A stretch of DNA of 64,000 nucleotides from Oscillospiraceae bacterium (GCA_017632775.1 JAGBQR010000032.1:1-64000), one strand, 5' to 3'; numbered from the stretch's first letter, positions 50,966 through 59,875 are shown. Numbers and translations: made by a program. The notes: a model not told the origin generated them from the sequence alone.

Positions 50966-52816
50966 ATGAAAGATGCATGGAAGAAGCTGCTGAACAGCCT
51001 CGGCGGCAAGAACGGGGAAGACATGGAGTCTGGGAAGACGCCTCCGGAAAGGGAGCTGCCGAAGGATCCAGGTCTCACCGATCCGCGCGAGGGAACGGAG
51101 GTTCCCTGGGAGACCGGGGAGCAGAACTGGCAGAAAACACTGGACGCCCGGCGGGAGAAACGGCGCGCGGTGGCGCGGAAGATCCGGAAAGGATGGATCC
51201 CGCTGACAGTGCTGCTGGTATGCTGTCTGTTCATCCTGGCAGTGAGCATCACCTATCTGGTTGTTCGGGATCAGAGGCTGCCGGAGATTCCGGTGACTTC
51301 CGCGGCTGAGACGGAACCGGCAGAATCTGCGCTCCCTGAAGCGGAACCGGAAGAAACCCCGAAAGCGACCCCGAAAATCGAAATCGTATATGTGACGCAT
51401 GAACCGGAAGAGAAACCGGAGCCGGAAGAGTTGCCCGCGGAGGAAGAGCCGCACGGCCTGACCGATCCGGAGGAGCAGCATCAGCTGAACACTTTCCTCT
51501 CCTGTTTTGTCGAGCAGAAGGCGTTTGAACCCGGGAGATATGACGAGAACAACCTTGATCATCGGCAGCTGGTACATTTCGCCTATGTGTACTGCCGGCT
51601 CCATCAGACCGATGCGATCCTCGGGGCAAAGGACAGGAACACATTCTATTACACACTTCCACTGGAAACTGTGAATGAAGTGCTGGAACACTTCTTCCAC
51701 CGCAGCCTGGAGGAAGAGGATCTGAATACGGCGGCGGAGCCGGACGGAGAGACCGGTGCGACCTACAGCTTCTACAGGAAAGGATACTTTTATTTCCCGG
51801 CGGAGGATATCGAGATACCTGACCGTTTGGCGATCGTGCTTGAGAGAAAGGATGAGGACGAAGGACTCTTCACACTGGATTTTGCTGTCTACACGCTTCT
51901 GCCGGGAGGCGCGGAAACGGACGGGGGGATTCCGGAACGGTTTTATGAAATGGGCCCCTCTGCTGCGAAGGCCGAGCCCGGACTGAGCAGGACCGCCTCC
52001 GGCTTCATGACCTGCCGCACCTGGCAGCAGGATGGTGTAACACGCTTCTGCCCCGTTGCATATCAGGTGGACTATCCGGACGCTCTGCAGACCGTCCTGA
52101 ATCGCGGCGTGCTGTATGTAGGCACAGCGGGGGATTACATGCCCATGTCCTATCTTGACCCCGGGACAGGCAAGTACGTAGGTTTTGATGCGGAACTGGC
52201 GGAGGATCTGGCAAAAGCGCTGGGTGTGGAGCTGGAATTTGTTCCGACATCCTGGCCGACTTTGATGGAGGACACGCTCAGCGGCAGATTTGATGTGGCC
52301 ATCTGCGGCATTACGATCACTGACGCGCGACTGGAGCGAGCCTTGATGTCAGAGGGATATCTCGGCAACGGGAAAACCGTGCTGTGCCGTGCGGAGGATG
52401 CGGAGAAATACACCAGCCTCGCGGAGATCGATCGTCCGGAAGTGCGTGTGATGGAGAATCCAGGAGGTTTGAATGAGAAGTTCGCGCGGGAGAACCTTCC
52501 GAACGCCACGCTGATCATCCACGACGTCAATCAGGAGATCCCCGGCCTTGTGGCTTCAGGGGAAGCGGATGTGATGATCACGGAGATCATGGAGGCGGGA
52601 TATTACGTTGGACAGGACAGCCGGCTTGCCGCGCCTCTGATCTACGAACCCTTCACCCACGGCGAACTTGGCATCCTGATGCCGAAGGGCAGCGAGAAAT
52701 TACTGGAAAAAGTCAATGCTTTTCTGAAAGAGGAAAAGGAAAGCGGACGTATCGATGAACTGGCGGATGAATACATCTACCGCTATATCCAGGACGGGAT
52801 GGACGCAGCGGCCTGA
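50966..52816 (+). CDS. Membrane-anchored fusion ending in a cyclohexadienyl-dehydratase-like binding domain
   Basis: The 616-aa protein has a charged cytoplasmic N-terminus (1-75), one membrane segment (76-100), a Pro/Glu linker (about 105-165), an unrecognised extracellular domain (about 170-370), and a C-terminal solute-binding family-3 domain (about 374-616). The last closely resembles the periplasmic cyclohexadienyl dehydratase PheC: VGTAGDYMPMSY, EFVPTSWPTLM, ENPGGLNEKFARENL, and MITEIMEAG, where Glu543 matches its catalytic glutamate by position. It could dehydrate prephenate or arogenate outside the cell, or simply bind an amino acid. GACGATG start; AAGAGGGAAG ribosome site. Confidence 0.78.
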   Translation: MKDAWKKLLNSLGGKNGEDMESGKTPPERELPKDPGLTDPREGTEVPWETGEQNWQKTLDARREKRRAVARKIRKGWIPLTVLLVCCLFILAVSITYLVVRDQRLPEIPVTSAAETEPAESALPEAEPEETPKATPKIEIVYVTHEPEEKPEPEELPAEEEPHGLTDPEEQHQLNTFLSCFVEQKAFEPGRYDENNLDHRQLVHFAYVYCRLHQTDAILGAKDRNTFYYTLPLETVNEVLEHFFHRSLEEEDLNTAAEPDGETGATYSFYRKGYFYFPAEDIEIPDRLAIVLERKDEDEGLFTLDFAVYTLLPGGAETDGGIPERFYEMGPSAAKAEPGLSRTASGFMTCRTWQQDGVTRFCPVAYQVDYPDALQTVLNRGVLYVGTAGDYMPMSYLDPGTGKYVGFDAELAEDLAKALGVELEFVPTSWPTLMEDTLSGRFDVAICGITITDARLERALMSEGYLGNGKTVLCRAEDAEKYTSLAEIDRPEVRVMENPGGLNEKFARENLPNATLIIHDVNQEIPGLVASGEADVMITEIMEAGYYVGQDSRLAAPLIYEPFTHGELGILMPKGSEKLLEKVNAFLKEEKESGRIDELADEYIYRYIQDGMDAAA

Positions 52817-52842
52817 TCCGCCGGTATGAAGGAGAAGCGGGA

Positions 52843-53715
52843 ATGCGGGATCTGTCTTCATATCTGAAGGAACGCTTCGGGGAAAAAGTATATAAGCTGT
52901 CGCTTTCCTCCGGCTGTACCTGCCCGAACAGAGACGGGACGATCGGAGTCGGAGGATGTACCTTCTGTTCCGAAGGAGGTTCTGGAGAGTTCGCGACTGC
53001 ACAGATGCCCATCGATATGCAGATCGAAGAGGCGAAACGCCGTGTGAGAGGGAAGACAGACGCTGCCCGTTTCATAGCATATTTTCAGGCGTATACGAAT
53101 ACCTACGGAAATATGAAGAGATTGCGTGAACTGTACCTGGAGACGATCCGTCGCGAAGAGATCGCAGTCCTTTCTCTCGGGACCCGGCCGGACTGCCTCC
53201 CGGACGAGGTGATGGAACTGCTCATGGAGCTGCGTGCAATCAAACCCATGTGGGTGGAACTCGGGCTGCAGACCATCCATGAAAAAACTGCCGCACGCAT
53301 CCATCGGGGCTACACGCTTCCGGTGTTTGAAGAAGCGGTTCGGAAACTTAAAGACGTAGGGATCGAAGTGATCGTCCATGTGATATTGAACCTCCCGGGC
53401 GAGACGCGCGAGGATATGCTTGAGACGGTTCGCTATCTTGCGGCGCTGCAGCCGGAACCGGACGGGGTGAAGCTGCAGATGCTGCAGATCCTGAAAGGAA
53501 CGGCACTGGCGGAGGAATACGAAAAGGAACCTTTTCCGTTGATGGATCTGGAAACCTATGCGGATCTGATCAGCGAGTGCGTCTCGATCCTTCCGGAGAA
53601 GACCGTGCTGCACCGTATGACCGGGGACGGCCCTCGCAGACTGCTGATTGCTCCTTTATGGAGCCTGGAAAAGAAACGCGTGCTGAACACGCTCCACCAG
53701 AAACTGGGCGAATAA
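52843..53715 (+). CDS. Radical SAM protein, YhcC/TIGR01212 family
   Basis: The 290-aa protein has an extended radical SAM cysteine motif: CTCPNRDGTIGVGGCTFC has Cys residues with a spacing typical of this family instead of the common C-x3-C-x2-C. It also has FQAYTNTYG, SLGTRPDCLPDEVM and VELGLQTIHEKTA. Members are ubiquitous in Firmicutes; recent work links the YtqA/YhcC group to tRNA modification, which I treat as tentative. It lies 26 bases after the fusion gene and may be in the same transcript. Confidence 0.9.
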   Translation: MRDLSSYLKERFGEKVYKLSLSSGCTCPNRDGTIGVGGCTFCSEGGSGEFATAQMPIDMQIEEAKRRVRGKTDAARFIAYFQAYTNTYGNMKRLRELYLETIRREEIAVLSLGTRPDCLPDEVMELLMELRAIKPMWVELGLQTIHEKTAARIHRGYTLPVFEEAVRKLKDVGIEVIVHVILNLPGETREDMLETVRYLAALQPEPDGVKLQMLQILKGTALAEEYEKEPFPLMDLETYADLISECVSILPEKTVLHRMTGDGPRRLLIAPLWSLEKKRVLNTLHQKLGE

Positions 53716-53809
53716 CCGTTTCGGCTCAATCATCCCGGGCAAAACACGCCCGCTTCAAGGAAAAAGACCCCGGTCATCCGGGGAAGGACTGAACGAAAGG
53801 AGGACATCT

Positions 53810-55261
53810 ATGGGCAAACGATCTGTAGCAGTAGATATGACGAATGGAAACCCGATGCGGCTTCTGCTCATGTTCGCCCTGCCGCTGATGCTTTCCAGCC
53901 TGTTCCAGCAGTTCTACAATATCGTGGATATGCTGGTGGTGGGAAACAATATCGGCTCTTCGGCTCTGGCCGCAATCTCGACCTCCATGCCGGTCGCGAA
54001 TCTCTTCCTGGCAGCTGCGATGGGGATAAGCGTAGGCTCTGCGGTCGTCATCAGCCAGTATTTTGGCGCCAGACAGATCAGCAATGTCAAAACTACGATC
54101 AATACAGTGCTTTCATTTGCCGTGATGGCAGGCATCGTTCTGATGATCGCCGGAGTCGTGCTGAGCCGTTCGGTGCTCCGTCTTGTAAACTGCCCGGAAG
54201 AGATCCTGAATGACGCGGCGACCTACCTGCGGATCTATTTTCTCGGCACGGTTTTTCTTTTCCTGTATAACGGCCTGAATTCGAGCTATAACGCGCTGGG
54301 CAACTCCATGACGCCGCTGTATTTCCTGATTTTCAGCTCCTTGCTGAATGTGGCGTTGGACCTTGTGTTCGTCATCGCGTTCCGCTGGGGTGTGGCAGGG
54401 GCTGCGGCTGCCACGGCGATCGCGCAGGCTGTGGCTGCCACACTGAGTTTTTTCAATATGCGGAGGATGCTGACCCGGCTGAAGGCACCGGCGGAGAATC
54501 CTGAGGATCCGGCATCGGGAGGGTCGGAGGATGAAAAGGTAAAAATATTCGATTCCCGCGTACTGAAGACCACGATGAGAATCGCACTGCCGAATGCTGC
54601 TCAGTCGGTCCTTGTTTCGTTCAGCATAGTCATAATCCAGAGTGCCATCAATATGTTCGGTCCGGCAGTCATGGCGGGGATCTCTGCGGCTGCCAGGGTG
54701 GACTCTCTTGCGACTATGCCGCTCATGACACTGGGCAACAGTTTCGGTACCTATGCCGGGCAGAATATCGGAGCGGGGCGTATCGACCGCATCAAGAGCG
54801 GAATGCGCAGCGCGATCCTCATGATCGTGAGTGTGGGAGCGGTTCTTTTCATAGTGTTGCAGCTGTTTGCGGCAAAACTGATCGGGGTCTTCGTAGATCA
54901 TCAGGATCCGGGTTTTGCGGAAATGGTAGCGGTAGGATCGCAGTATGTACGGGTAATCGCATGTTTCGCGGTCATTTTCGGCGTTTTCATGCTGCTGGTG
55001 GCAATGCTGCGGGGAACCGGGGATATGTGGGCTTTCCTGTCCGCAATCATGGCGAATTTTGTTATCCGTGTCGTGATGGCGCTGTTTCTGTCACCGATCT
55101 ATGGACCGAAGATGATCTGGTGGGGAACGGTCATCGGATGGATAGTAGGTACCATCATAGCGGGAACTCGGTATTTCAGCGGCAAATGGAAGGACAAAGC
55201 CGTTGTGCGTGCGCAGCAGAGCCAGAATTCGGAAGGGTCCGGAGATGAAGCGGACGCATGA
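53810..55261 (+). CDS. MATE-family multidrug efflux transporter
   Basis: The 483-aa protein has about twelve membrane segments in two homologous halves. The first begins with ALPLMLSSLFQQFYNIVDML, diagnostic of MATE exporters; the second contains IALPNAAQSVLVSFSIVII. A charged cytoplasmic loop joins the halves (about 220-245). It would export cationic drugs or metabolites using Na+ or H+. AAAGGAGG precedes ATG 53810. Confidence 0.92.
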   Translation: MGKRSVAVDMTNGNPMRLLLMFALPLMLSSLFQQFYNIVDMLVVGNNIGSSALAAISTSMPVANLFLAAAMGISVGSAVVISQYFGARQISNVKTTINTVLSFAVMAGIVLMIAGVVLSRSVLRLVNCPEEILNDAATYLRIYFLGTVFLFLYNGLNSSYNALGNSMTPLYFLIFSSLLNVALDLVFVIAFRWGVAGAAAATAIAQAVAATLSFFNMRRMLTRLKAPAENPEDPASGGSEDEKVKIFDSRVLKTTMRIALPNAAQSVLVSFSIVIIQSAINMFGPAVMAGISAAARVDSLATMPLMTLGNSFGTYAGQNIGAGRIDRIKSGMRSAILMIVSVGAVLFIVLQLFAAKLIGVFVDHQDPGFAEMVAVGSQYVRVIACFAVIFGVFMLLVAMLRGTGDMWAFLSAIMANFVIRVVMALFLSPIYGPKMIWWGTVIGWIVGTIIAGTRYFSGKWKDKAVVRAQQSQNSEGSGDEADA

Positions 55262-55285
55262 CTATCATGACTATGAAAAAGAATG

Positions 55286-55324
55286 GAAAAGGCACCGATC
55301 AGACGATCGGTGCCTTTTCTTTTT
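55286..55324. terminator. Bidirectional terminator between the MATE and DUF362 genes
   Basis: A perfect stem of about 14 bp (AAAAGGCACCGATC with GATCGGTGCCTTTT) with an AGAC loop and flanking A/T runs. Confidence 0.9.
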
Positions 55325-55332
55325 TATCGGAT

Positions 55333-56367
55333 TTACCGGTGTTTGTTGCGGCCCCAGAAGGTGTTGTAACGGTCCGGTTTCCATTCCGGATCCACATCTT
55401 TCACAGCCTCGGCGGCTGTGATCACGGCGTCATCATTATCGATATCGATCAGAGTGTAGCGGTCATTGCCCATGCCCAGCTCCTTCATGTAGCTGAGCTG
55501 CCGAAGACCATGGCGGGTCTCCACACGTTCAATCAGCGCCTTGCCGCCGCCTTTGGGAAGATTATAGAGCAGGTCCACGCAGGCGTTGTCCACGGCCAGA
55601 ATATCCAGCGAGGCCAGAATGCCCACGTCCGGGGTCACCACCGGCTCGGCTCCGGGGCCTTCACAGTCGCAGGAGACGGACATGTTGCGCATGGTGTTGA
55701 TGTAGCAGACATGAGGTGCAAAGTGATCGATCGTTGCTTTGGTGCTTTCGGAGATACGCTCCATCAGCTCTTCCTCCCGGATATCCCACATATTGCCGGG
55801 CCGGGAGTGGATCTCTCCTTTGCCGATGCGCCCGTCCGCGCATCCGATACCAATGTTTTTGTTGCTTCCGCCGAAACCGCCCTGCACATGACCCTTGAAG
55901 TGTGTGAGTACCAGAAGCGAGTCATAGGAGGGAAGGCTTTTGCCCACATGCATCTCTGTGAACCATTTGCCGCCTTTTATCGGGAGCGTGGCAACGCCTT
56001 CAGCATCGGTGATATCCACAGGGCAGAAGGTCCAGCCATTGATCTGCAGCGTTTTGCGGTGGGCCTCGGTGGTATAGCGGCTGCCCTCATAATAGGTGTT
56101 GGTTTCAATGATGGTGGCGTCTTTCAGGCGGGTGTCGAAAAGCTCCTTCACCCAGGGACGGGGAAGAATATTGGGACCCTCGGCCTCTCCGGTGTGGAGT
56201 TTGACGGCGATTTTTCCGCAGAGTACGGAAGAGACACGGTCATAGATCTTTTTCAGGCCTTCTTCAGAGAGATCGCGTGTGAAAAACACCACACTGCTCT
56301 CCCCGGTGCGTTCTTCAAAGGGGATATATTTATTCCCGTCTTTCCCGGGAACCGGTCCGTTGCCCAT
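55333..56367 (-). CDS. DUF362 domain protein
   Basis: The 344-aa protein has the DUF362 motifs: IAVKLHTGE near residue 50, THFKGHVQGGFGGSNKNIGIG (in two halves), and late VTPDVGILASLDILAVDNACVDL. The family is often linked to iron-sulfur cluster or ferredoxin-type proteins; this one lacks a fused 4Fe-4S ferredoxin domain but has several Cys (CADGRIG, CYINT, SCDC). No reaction is known. AAGGAGG precedes ATG 56367. Confidence 0.85.
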   Translation of the reverse strand: MGNGPVPGKDGNKYIPFEERTGESSVVFFTRDLSEEGLKKIYDRVSSVLCGKIAVKLHTGEAEGPNILPRPWVKELFDTRLKDATIIETNTYYEGSRYTTEAHRKTLQINGWTFCPVDITDAEGVATLPIKGGKWFTEMHVGKSLPSYDSLLVLTHFKGHVQGGFGGSNKNIGIGCADGRIGKGEIHSRPGNMWDIREEELMERISESTKATIDHFAPHVCYINTMRNMSVSCDCEGPGAEPVVTPDVGILASLDILAVDNACVDLLYNLPKGGGKALIERVETRHGLRQLSYMKELGMGNDRYTLIDIDNDDAVITAAEAVKDVDPEWKPDRYNTFWGRNKHR

Positions 56368-56513
56368 GGGGATTTCCTCCTTACGATTTCTTGTCTGCCG
56401 GCCCTTCCCTCAAGACAGAGACAGCCGGTCATTTTATTTTACTATCTGCAATAACTCATTATACTTCACAACCTGCGGCGCTGACAAGGGCTGCGAAGAG
56501 ATTTTATTTCATC

Positions 56514-57119
56514 TCAGATCCTTATACTCCTGCGAGAGCCGGCTGTATGCTCAGGGTCTTCCTTCTGCGGCCCCAGATCGCCGTCTGCCCAGTGCCTGCG
56601 GCAGAGTGCCACATAGGATTCATTCCCGCCGATCACGACCTGTTCGCCCTCGCGCACGACCTTCCCGTTCGCGATCCGGGCGTTGCAGGTGGCCTTGCGG
56701 CCGCACCAGCATACAGTCTTGATCTCTTCGATGGAATCGGCCCAGGCAAGCAGCCAGTGCGAGCCCTCGAAGAGATTGCCCTGAAAATCAGCGCGAAGTC
56801 CGTAGGCGATCACCGGGATCGAAAGGTCATCCACGATCGAAACAAGCATCTTCACCTGGTCTTTCGTGAGAAACTGTGCCTCGTCCACGATGATGCAGTC
56901 GTATCCCTCCGCGATCGCAGGGGTAAAATCTTCCATATAGATGCAGGGAGCCTGCAGACCGGAGCGGCTGCCAACCACCGGGCCGCCGTCCCGGGTGTCG
57001 ATAAGGGGTTTGACGAGCAGGGCTCTCTGCCCCCGCTCCTGGTAATTGTATTGTACCATGATGGCGTTTGCAGTTTTGCTGGAGCCCATTGCTCCGTAGC
57101 GAAAATAGAGTTTGGCCAT
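56514..57119 (-). CDS. tdk: Thymidine kinase (type II)
   Basis: The 201-aa enzyme phosphorylates thymidine in the salvage pathway. It has the P-loop GAMGSSKTA, the catalytic region IIVDEAQFLTKDQV, YGLRADFQGNLFEGS (lasso region) and zinc-binding Cys residues in VCWCGRKATCNAR with CRRHW. Length is typical. The open frame extends upstream, but GGAGGAAAACC directly before ATG 57119 and the family start MAKLYFRYG fix the start. Confidence 0.95.
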   Translation of the reverse strand: MAKLYFRYGAMGSSKTANAIMVQYNYQERGQRALLVKPLIDTRDGGPVVGSRSGLQAPCIYMEDFTPAIAEGYDCIIVDEAQFLTKDQVKMLVSIVDDLSIPVIAYGLRADFQGNLFEGSHWLLAWADSIEEIKTVCWCGRKATCNARIANGKVVREGEQVVIGGNESYVALCRRHWADGDLGPQKEDPEHTAGSRRSIRI

Positions 57120-57229
57120 GGTTTTCCTCCTTTTCCGGTCAAAGACCGGCGCTGTCCTCTTCTGCATTATACAGGATGGGGGGGAAGAGGCACAAGCATG
57201 AAATGCACGGAGATCACTTTCCGCTGTGC

Positions 57230-57258
57230 TTGACAAATACGGCAGCGTCAAAGATAAT
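57230..57258 (+). promoter_or_regulatory. Promoter of the ElaA-like gene
   Basis: TTGACA (57230-57235, perfect) and GATAAT (57253-57258) with 17-bp spacing. Confidence 0.8.
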
Positions 57259-57280
57259 GAAAAAAAGGGAGGAGTGCCCT

Positions 57281-57748
57281 ATGGAACTGTGTGTGAAGAC
57301 GTTCAGCGAACTGACGAATGAAGAACTCTACGACCTGCTGGCCCTGCGTACGGCAGTGTTCGTGGTGGAGCAGTGCTGTCCTTATCAGGATGCGGACGGG
57401 CTGGACAGACAGGCGTTGCATGTGTGGCTGAAGGATGAGAACGGGATCCACGCATATCTGCGGATAATGGACCGGGGTGTCTGCGGCGAAGAGATAAGGA
57501 TCGGCCGCGTGATCGCGGTGGAACGCCGCAAAGGGCTGGGAAGCCGTGTGCTTGCCGCAGGGATCGCAGCGGCGGGAGAGCGCTTCGGCCCGGGAAGGAT
57601 CGCTGTGGAAGCACAGGTGTATGCGAAAAGACTCTATGAAAAGCAGGGATTCCGCGTAGCCTCGGAGGAGTTCCTCGAAGACGGGATACCCCATGTGAAA
57701 ATGGTTCTCGATGCGGTGCATGCCGAACAGAGGCCGTATACGGAGTAA
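57281..57748 (+). CDS. GNAT acetyltransferase, ElaA family
   Basis: The 155-aa protein has the ElaA pattern: LYDLLALRTAVFVVEQCCPY, then acetyl-CoA-binding RIGRVIAVERRKGLGSRVL and a late LYEKQGFRVASEEFLEDGIPH. GNAT enzymes acetylate amines; the ElaA substrate is unknown. GGGAGGAGTGCCCT precedes ATG 57281. Confidence 0.88.
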   Translation: MELCVKTFSELTNEELYDLLALRTAVFVVEQCCPYQDADGLDRQALHVWLKDENGIHAYLRIMDRGVCGEEIRIGRVIAVERRKGLGSRVLAAGIAAAGERFGPGRIAVEAQVYAKRLYEKQGFRVASEEFLEDGIPHVKMVLDAVHAEQRPYTE

Positions 57749-57782
57749 AGCGGAAAACACGGATGGACATTGCCTTTCTGCC

Positions 57783-58069
57783 GTAAAAAACCAGGCCTCT
57801 TCCTTTTCGGAAGAGGCCTGAAAAGCAATCCTTCTATGATATTGAGATCAAGTATGGAATGCTGCGGACGCGGAAGAACACATCGCGCGCATGGTCTTTC
57901 GCTGTCCCGATCGGTTTTGCGGTCAGGGGTTCGTGAGGCGGAAACCTGATCTTCGTTGCCCGGCCAACGCCCGGCTACTTAGCCGCCGGCGGCTCGCAAG
58001 TAAATTGGTCATGCTGATTCCGGGTTCTATGGTGCCGATCACACCGATGGGTGACGCCCATCTCCAGTG
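57783..58069 (-). ncRNA. Unidentified structured RNA of ~287 nt
   Basis: The 425-base gap 57749-58173 has no convincing reading frame on either strand. On the minus strand it has a perfect TTGACA-N17-TATAAT promoter at its right end and an intrinsic terminator at its left end, defining a transcript of about 287 nt. It folds extensively: a 5' hairpin with ATGGG/CCCAT at about 58041-58055, a 6-bp GATCGG/CCGATC closing pair around a multibranch region, the self-complementary AGCCGCCGGCGGCT (57979-57992) between TACTT and AAGTA, and CGTTG/CAACG and CAGG/CCTG hairpins. It does not show the conserved cores of SRP RNA, tmRNA or RNase P that I know. Confidence 0.7.
57786..57820 (-). terminator. Terminator of the minus-strand structured RNA
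   Basis: CAGGCCTCTTCC (57792-57803) pairs perfectly with GGAAGAGGCCTG (57809-57820). On the minus strand it is followed by GGTTTTTT. The plus-strand side has only AAAAG, so the orientation is minus. Confidence 0.88.
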
Positions 58070-58075
58070 TTAAGT

Positions 58076-58104
58076 ATTATAAACGGATGCTGTTCTTATG
58101 TCAA
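58076..58104 (-). promoter_or_regulatory. Perfect consensus sigma-A promoter of the structured RNA
   Basis: On the minus strand, TTGACA (58104-58099) and TATAAT (58081-58076) with exactly 17 bp between them, all 12 consensus bases present. This strength is typical of abundant stable RNAs. Transcription should start near 58069. Confidence 0.9.
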
Positions 58105-58173
58105 CGGATGAATTGTGAACTTTTTTTGTTCCCCGCCGGAGCAAACGAATTCTTCAGGATCTAGGTGACCATG

Positions 58174-58740
58174 ATGAGACTATTTATCGCACTTGAAATG
58201 TCTGAGTCCATGTGCGCCGCACTGGCCGGACTGCAGAACAGATTCCGGCAGGCCGGGATACGCGGCAGGTACAGTCCGGAAGAGAACTTCCACCTGACAT
58301 TGGCTTTTCTTGGGGAAGTACCGGATCCCGGTCCGGTGATCGAAGCGCTGGACGGCGTCTGCTTCACACCTTTTGAACTGGAGTTGCTCGGCTTTGGTGC
58401 TTTCCGCGACAGCTGGTGGGGAGGTGTGCGTGAATCCGTTCCTCTGCAGTCCGTTGCCCGGCGCATCCGGCGGGCGCTGGATCAGACTGGCATCTCTTTT
58501 GATAAGAAAGCTTTCCGCCCCCATATCACTCTTCTGCGAAAGCCTGTGAGCAGCAGCGGGAGACCTGCCGTTCTGCCTCCGGTCGAGCCGCTTCCTGCCT
58601 CTATGATGGTGGAGCGCTTCGTTCTTTTCCGTTCGGATTCCGGGAAAAACGGCATGATCTACACACCTCTCGCGGTGTTCGGGGCTGATTCGGGAGAGTC
58701 TCAACTGACAGGCGAGAGAACTGGAAATCTGCGTTATTGA
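58174..58740 (+). CDS. thpR: RNA 2',3'-cyclic phosphodiesterase (2'-5' RNA ligase family)
   Basis: The 188-aa protein carries the two H-x-T-x motifs of the 2H phosphoesterase superfamily: HLTLAFLG near residue 40 and HITLLRK near residue 113. It starts MRLFIALE, as typical for ThpR. These enzymes open 2',3'-cyclic phosphates on RNA or join 2'-5' ends. In-frame starts at GTG 58165 and ATG 58171 also exist; ATG 58174 best fits the family start and follows TAGGTG at 58162-58167. Confidence 0.9.
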   Translation: MRLFIALEMSESMCAALAGLQNRFRQAGIRGRYSPEENFHLTLAFLGEVPDPGPVIEALDGVCFTPFELELLGFGAFRDSWWGGVRESVPLQSVARRIRRALDQTGISFDKKAFRPHITLLRKPVSSSGRPAVLPPVEPLPASMMVERFVLFRSDSGKNGMIYTPLAVFGADSGESQLTGERTGNLRY

Positions 58741-58765
58741 TTCACTGTCTGCGCCTGTATATAAT
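58737..58765 (+). promoter_or_regulatory. Promoter of the XRE-TPR regulator gene
   Basis: TTGATT (58737-58742) and TATAAT (58760-58765) with 17-bp spacing; the -35 box overlaps the thpR stop codon. Confidence 0.75.
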
Positions 58766-58826
58766 CGACCCGAAAGCAGAAAGACCTGCCCAAAAGGCAG
58801 AAGAGAAATAAGGAGGTGTCTGCTTT

Positions 58827-59870
58827 ATGGAACTTGGGAAAAAGATTCGGCAGCTTCGCTTCAAGGCGGGATTGACACAGGAGCAGCTGGCGGAAAAGAT
58901 GGGGATCGCTCCGCAGTCAGTGTCCAAGTGGGAGAACGCGGTGGCGATGCCGGATATCTCCATGCTCCCGCTGCTCGCGGAGACCTTTGGCGTAAGCATC
59001 GACGATCTGTTCGACCTTACTGCGGAACAGCGACTGAACCGCATAGAAAACCGCATGGACGTGGAGGAGGAACTTCCGCAGGATGTGTTCCGGGAGTTTG
59101 AGGATTTTCTGAAGGAGCAGCTTGCGGCCGGAGAAAACAAAAACCGTGTCACCGAACTGATCGCCTATCTCTATTGGCACAGGATGAATGCCTCCGCACA
59201 GAAAGTACGGCGCTACGCCAAAGAAGCGGTGCGCATGGATCCGGGGAAAAAGGGCTGTCAGTGGATGCTGCAGATGGCCGAAGGCCATGCCGCATGGGAC
59301 TGGAATATCGCGAACCACGCGAAAGCAATCGAGTTCTATCGGGAACTGACGGAGGAGAACCCGGAACTCCGGCTGCCATATTATTATCTGCTGGACAATC
59401 TGATCGCGGATCACCGCGCGGATGAGGCGGAAGCGGTCCTTGAGCGTATGAGCGCCTTGAAGGATACTCGCCCCGTGCTGAACGAGGTCTACCGAGCGCA
59501 TATAGCACTGGCTCGTTTTGATGAACCCGCTGCGGACCGGATCATGGAAGAACTGGGAGAGAAGTATCCGGAAGATTGGGTCTTTCTTTTTGAAGCAGCT
59601 CAGTATTATGCCTCCAAATGTGATTACGACAAGGCCATCGCACTCTATGAGAAATCTTTTGCGCTGACGACCCGGCAGCCGAGATTCCAGGATGAGCTGA
59701 TGGCGATTGCAGACATCTGCGAGATCCGGGGCGACTATGTCAAGGCGGCGGAGACTTGGGATCGCATCATCGATCTGCTGGAAAAGGAATGGGGCATGAC
59801 CGAAGAGGTGGAACTGAAGACTGCGAGGAGTGAAAAGAATCGTCTGCTCGTCAGGGCGAAAAAGAAATAA
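58827..59870 (+). CDS. XRE-family DNA-binding protein with TPR-like repeats
   Basis: The 347-aa protein has an N-terminal XRE/Cro helix-turn-helix (about 4-60: IRQLRFKAGLTQEQLAEKMG, VSKWENAVAMPDISMLPLLA) followed by all-helical repeats with TPR spacing (about 130-330). This is the layout of Rgg/PlcR-like or metabolite-sensing regulators in Firmicutes, in which the repeats bind a peptide or protein. No peptide precursor gene is visible nearby. AAGGAGGTG precedes ATG 58827. Confidence 0.85.
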   Translation: MELGKKIRQLRFKAGLTQEQLAEKMGIAPQSVSKWENAVAMPDISMLPLLAETFGVSIDDLFDLTAEQRLNRIENRMDVEEELPQDVFREFEDFLKEQLAAGENKNRVTELIAYLYWHRMNASAQKVRRYAKEAVRMDPGKKGCQWMLQMAEGHAAWDWNIANHAKAIEFYRELTEENPELRLPYYYLLDNLIADHRADEAEAVLERMSALKDTRPVLNEVYRAHIALARFDEPAADRIMEELGEKYPEDWVFLFEAAQYYASKCDYDKAIALYEKSFALTTRQPRFQDELMAIADICEIRGDYVKAAETWDRIIDLLEKEWGMTEEVELKTARSEKNRLLVRAKKK

Positions 59871-59875
59871 CACAA

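Noticed and set aside
55258..56454. 398-codon open frame on the plus strand
   Set aside because: Antisense to DUF362 and begins inside the MATE-gene terminator region.
57783..58069. Assignment of the minus-strand RNA as SRP RNA, tmRNA or RNase P RNA
   Set aside because: The SRP domain-IV GGAAG-AGCAG core, the tmRNA tag frame and tRNA-like ends, and the RNase P GAGGAAAGTCC core were all looked for and not found; the length also does not fit RNase P.
57891..58073. 60-codon plus-strand frame inside the 57749-58173 gap
   Set aside because: It has no ribosome site, is rich in Arg/Gly/Ser and overlaps the stems of the minus-strand RNA, which has a far better promoter and terminator.
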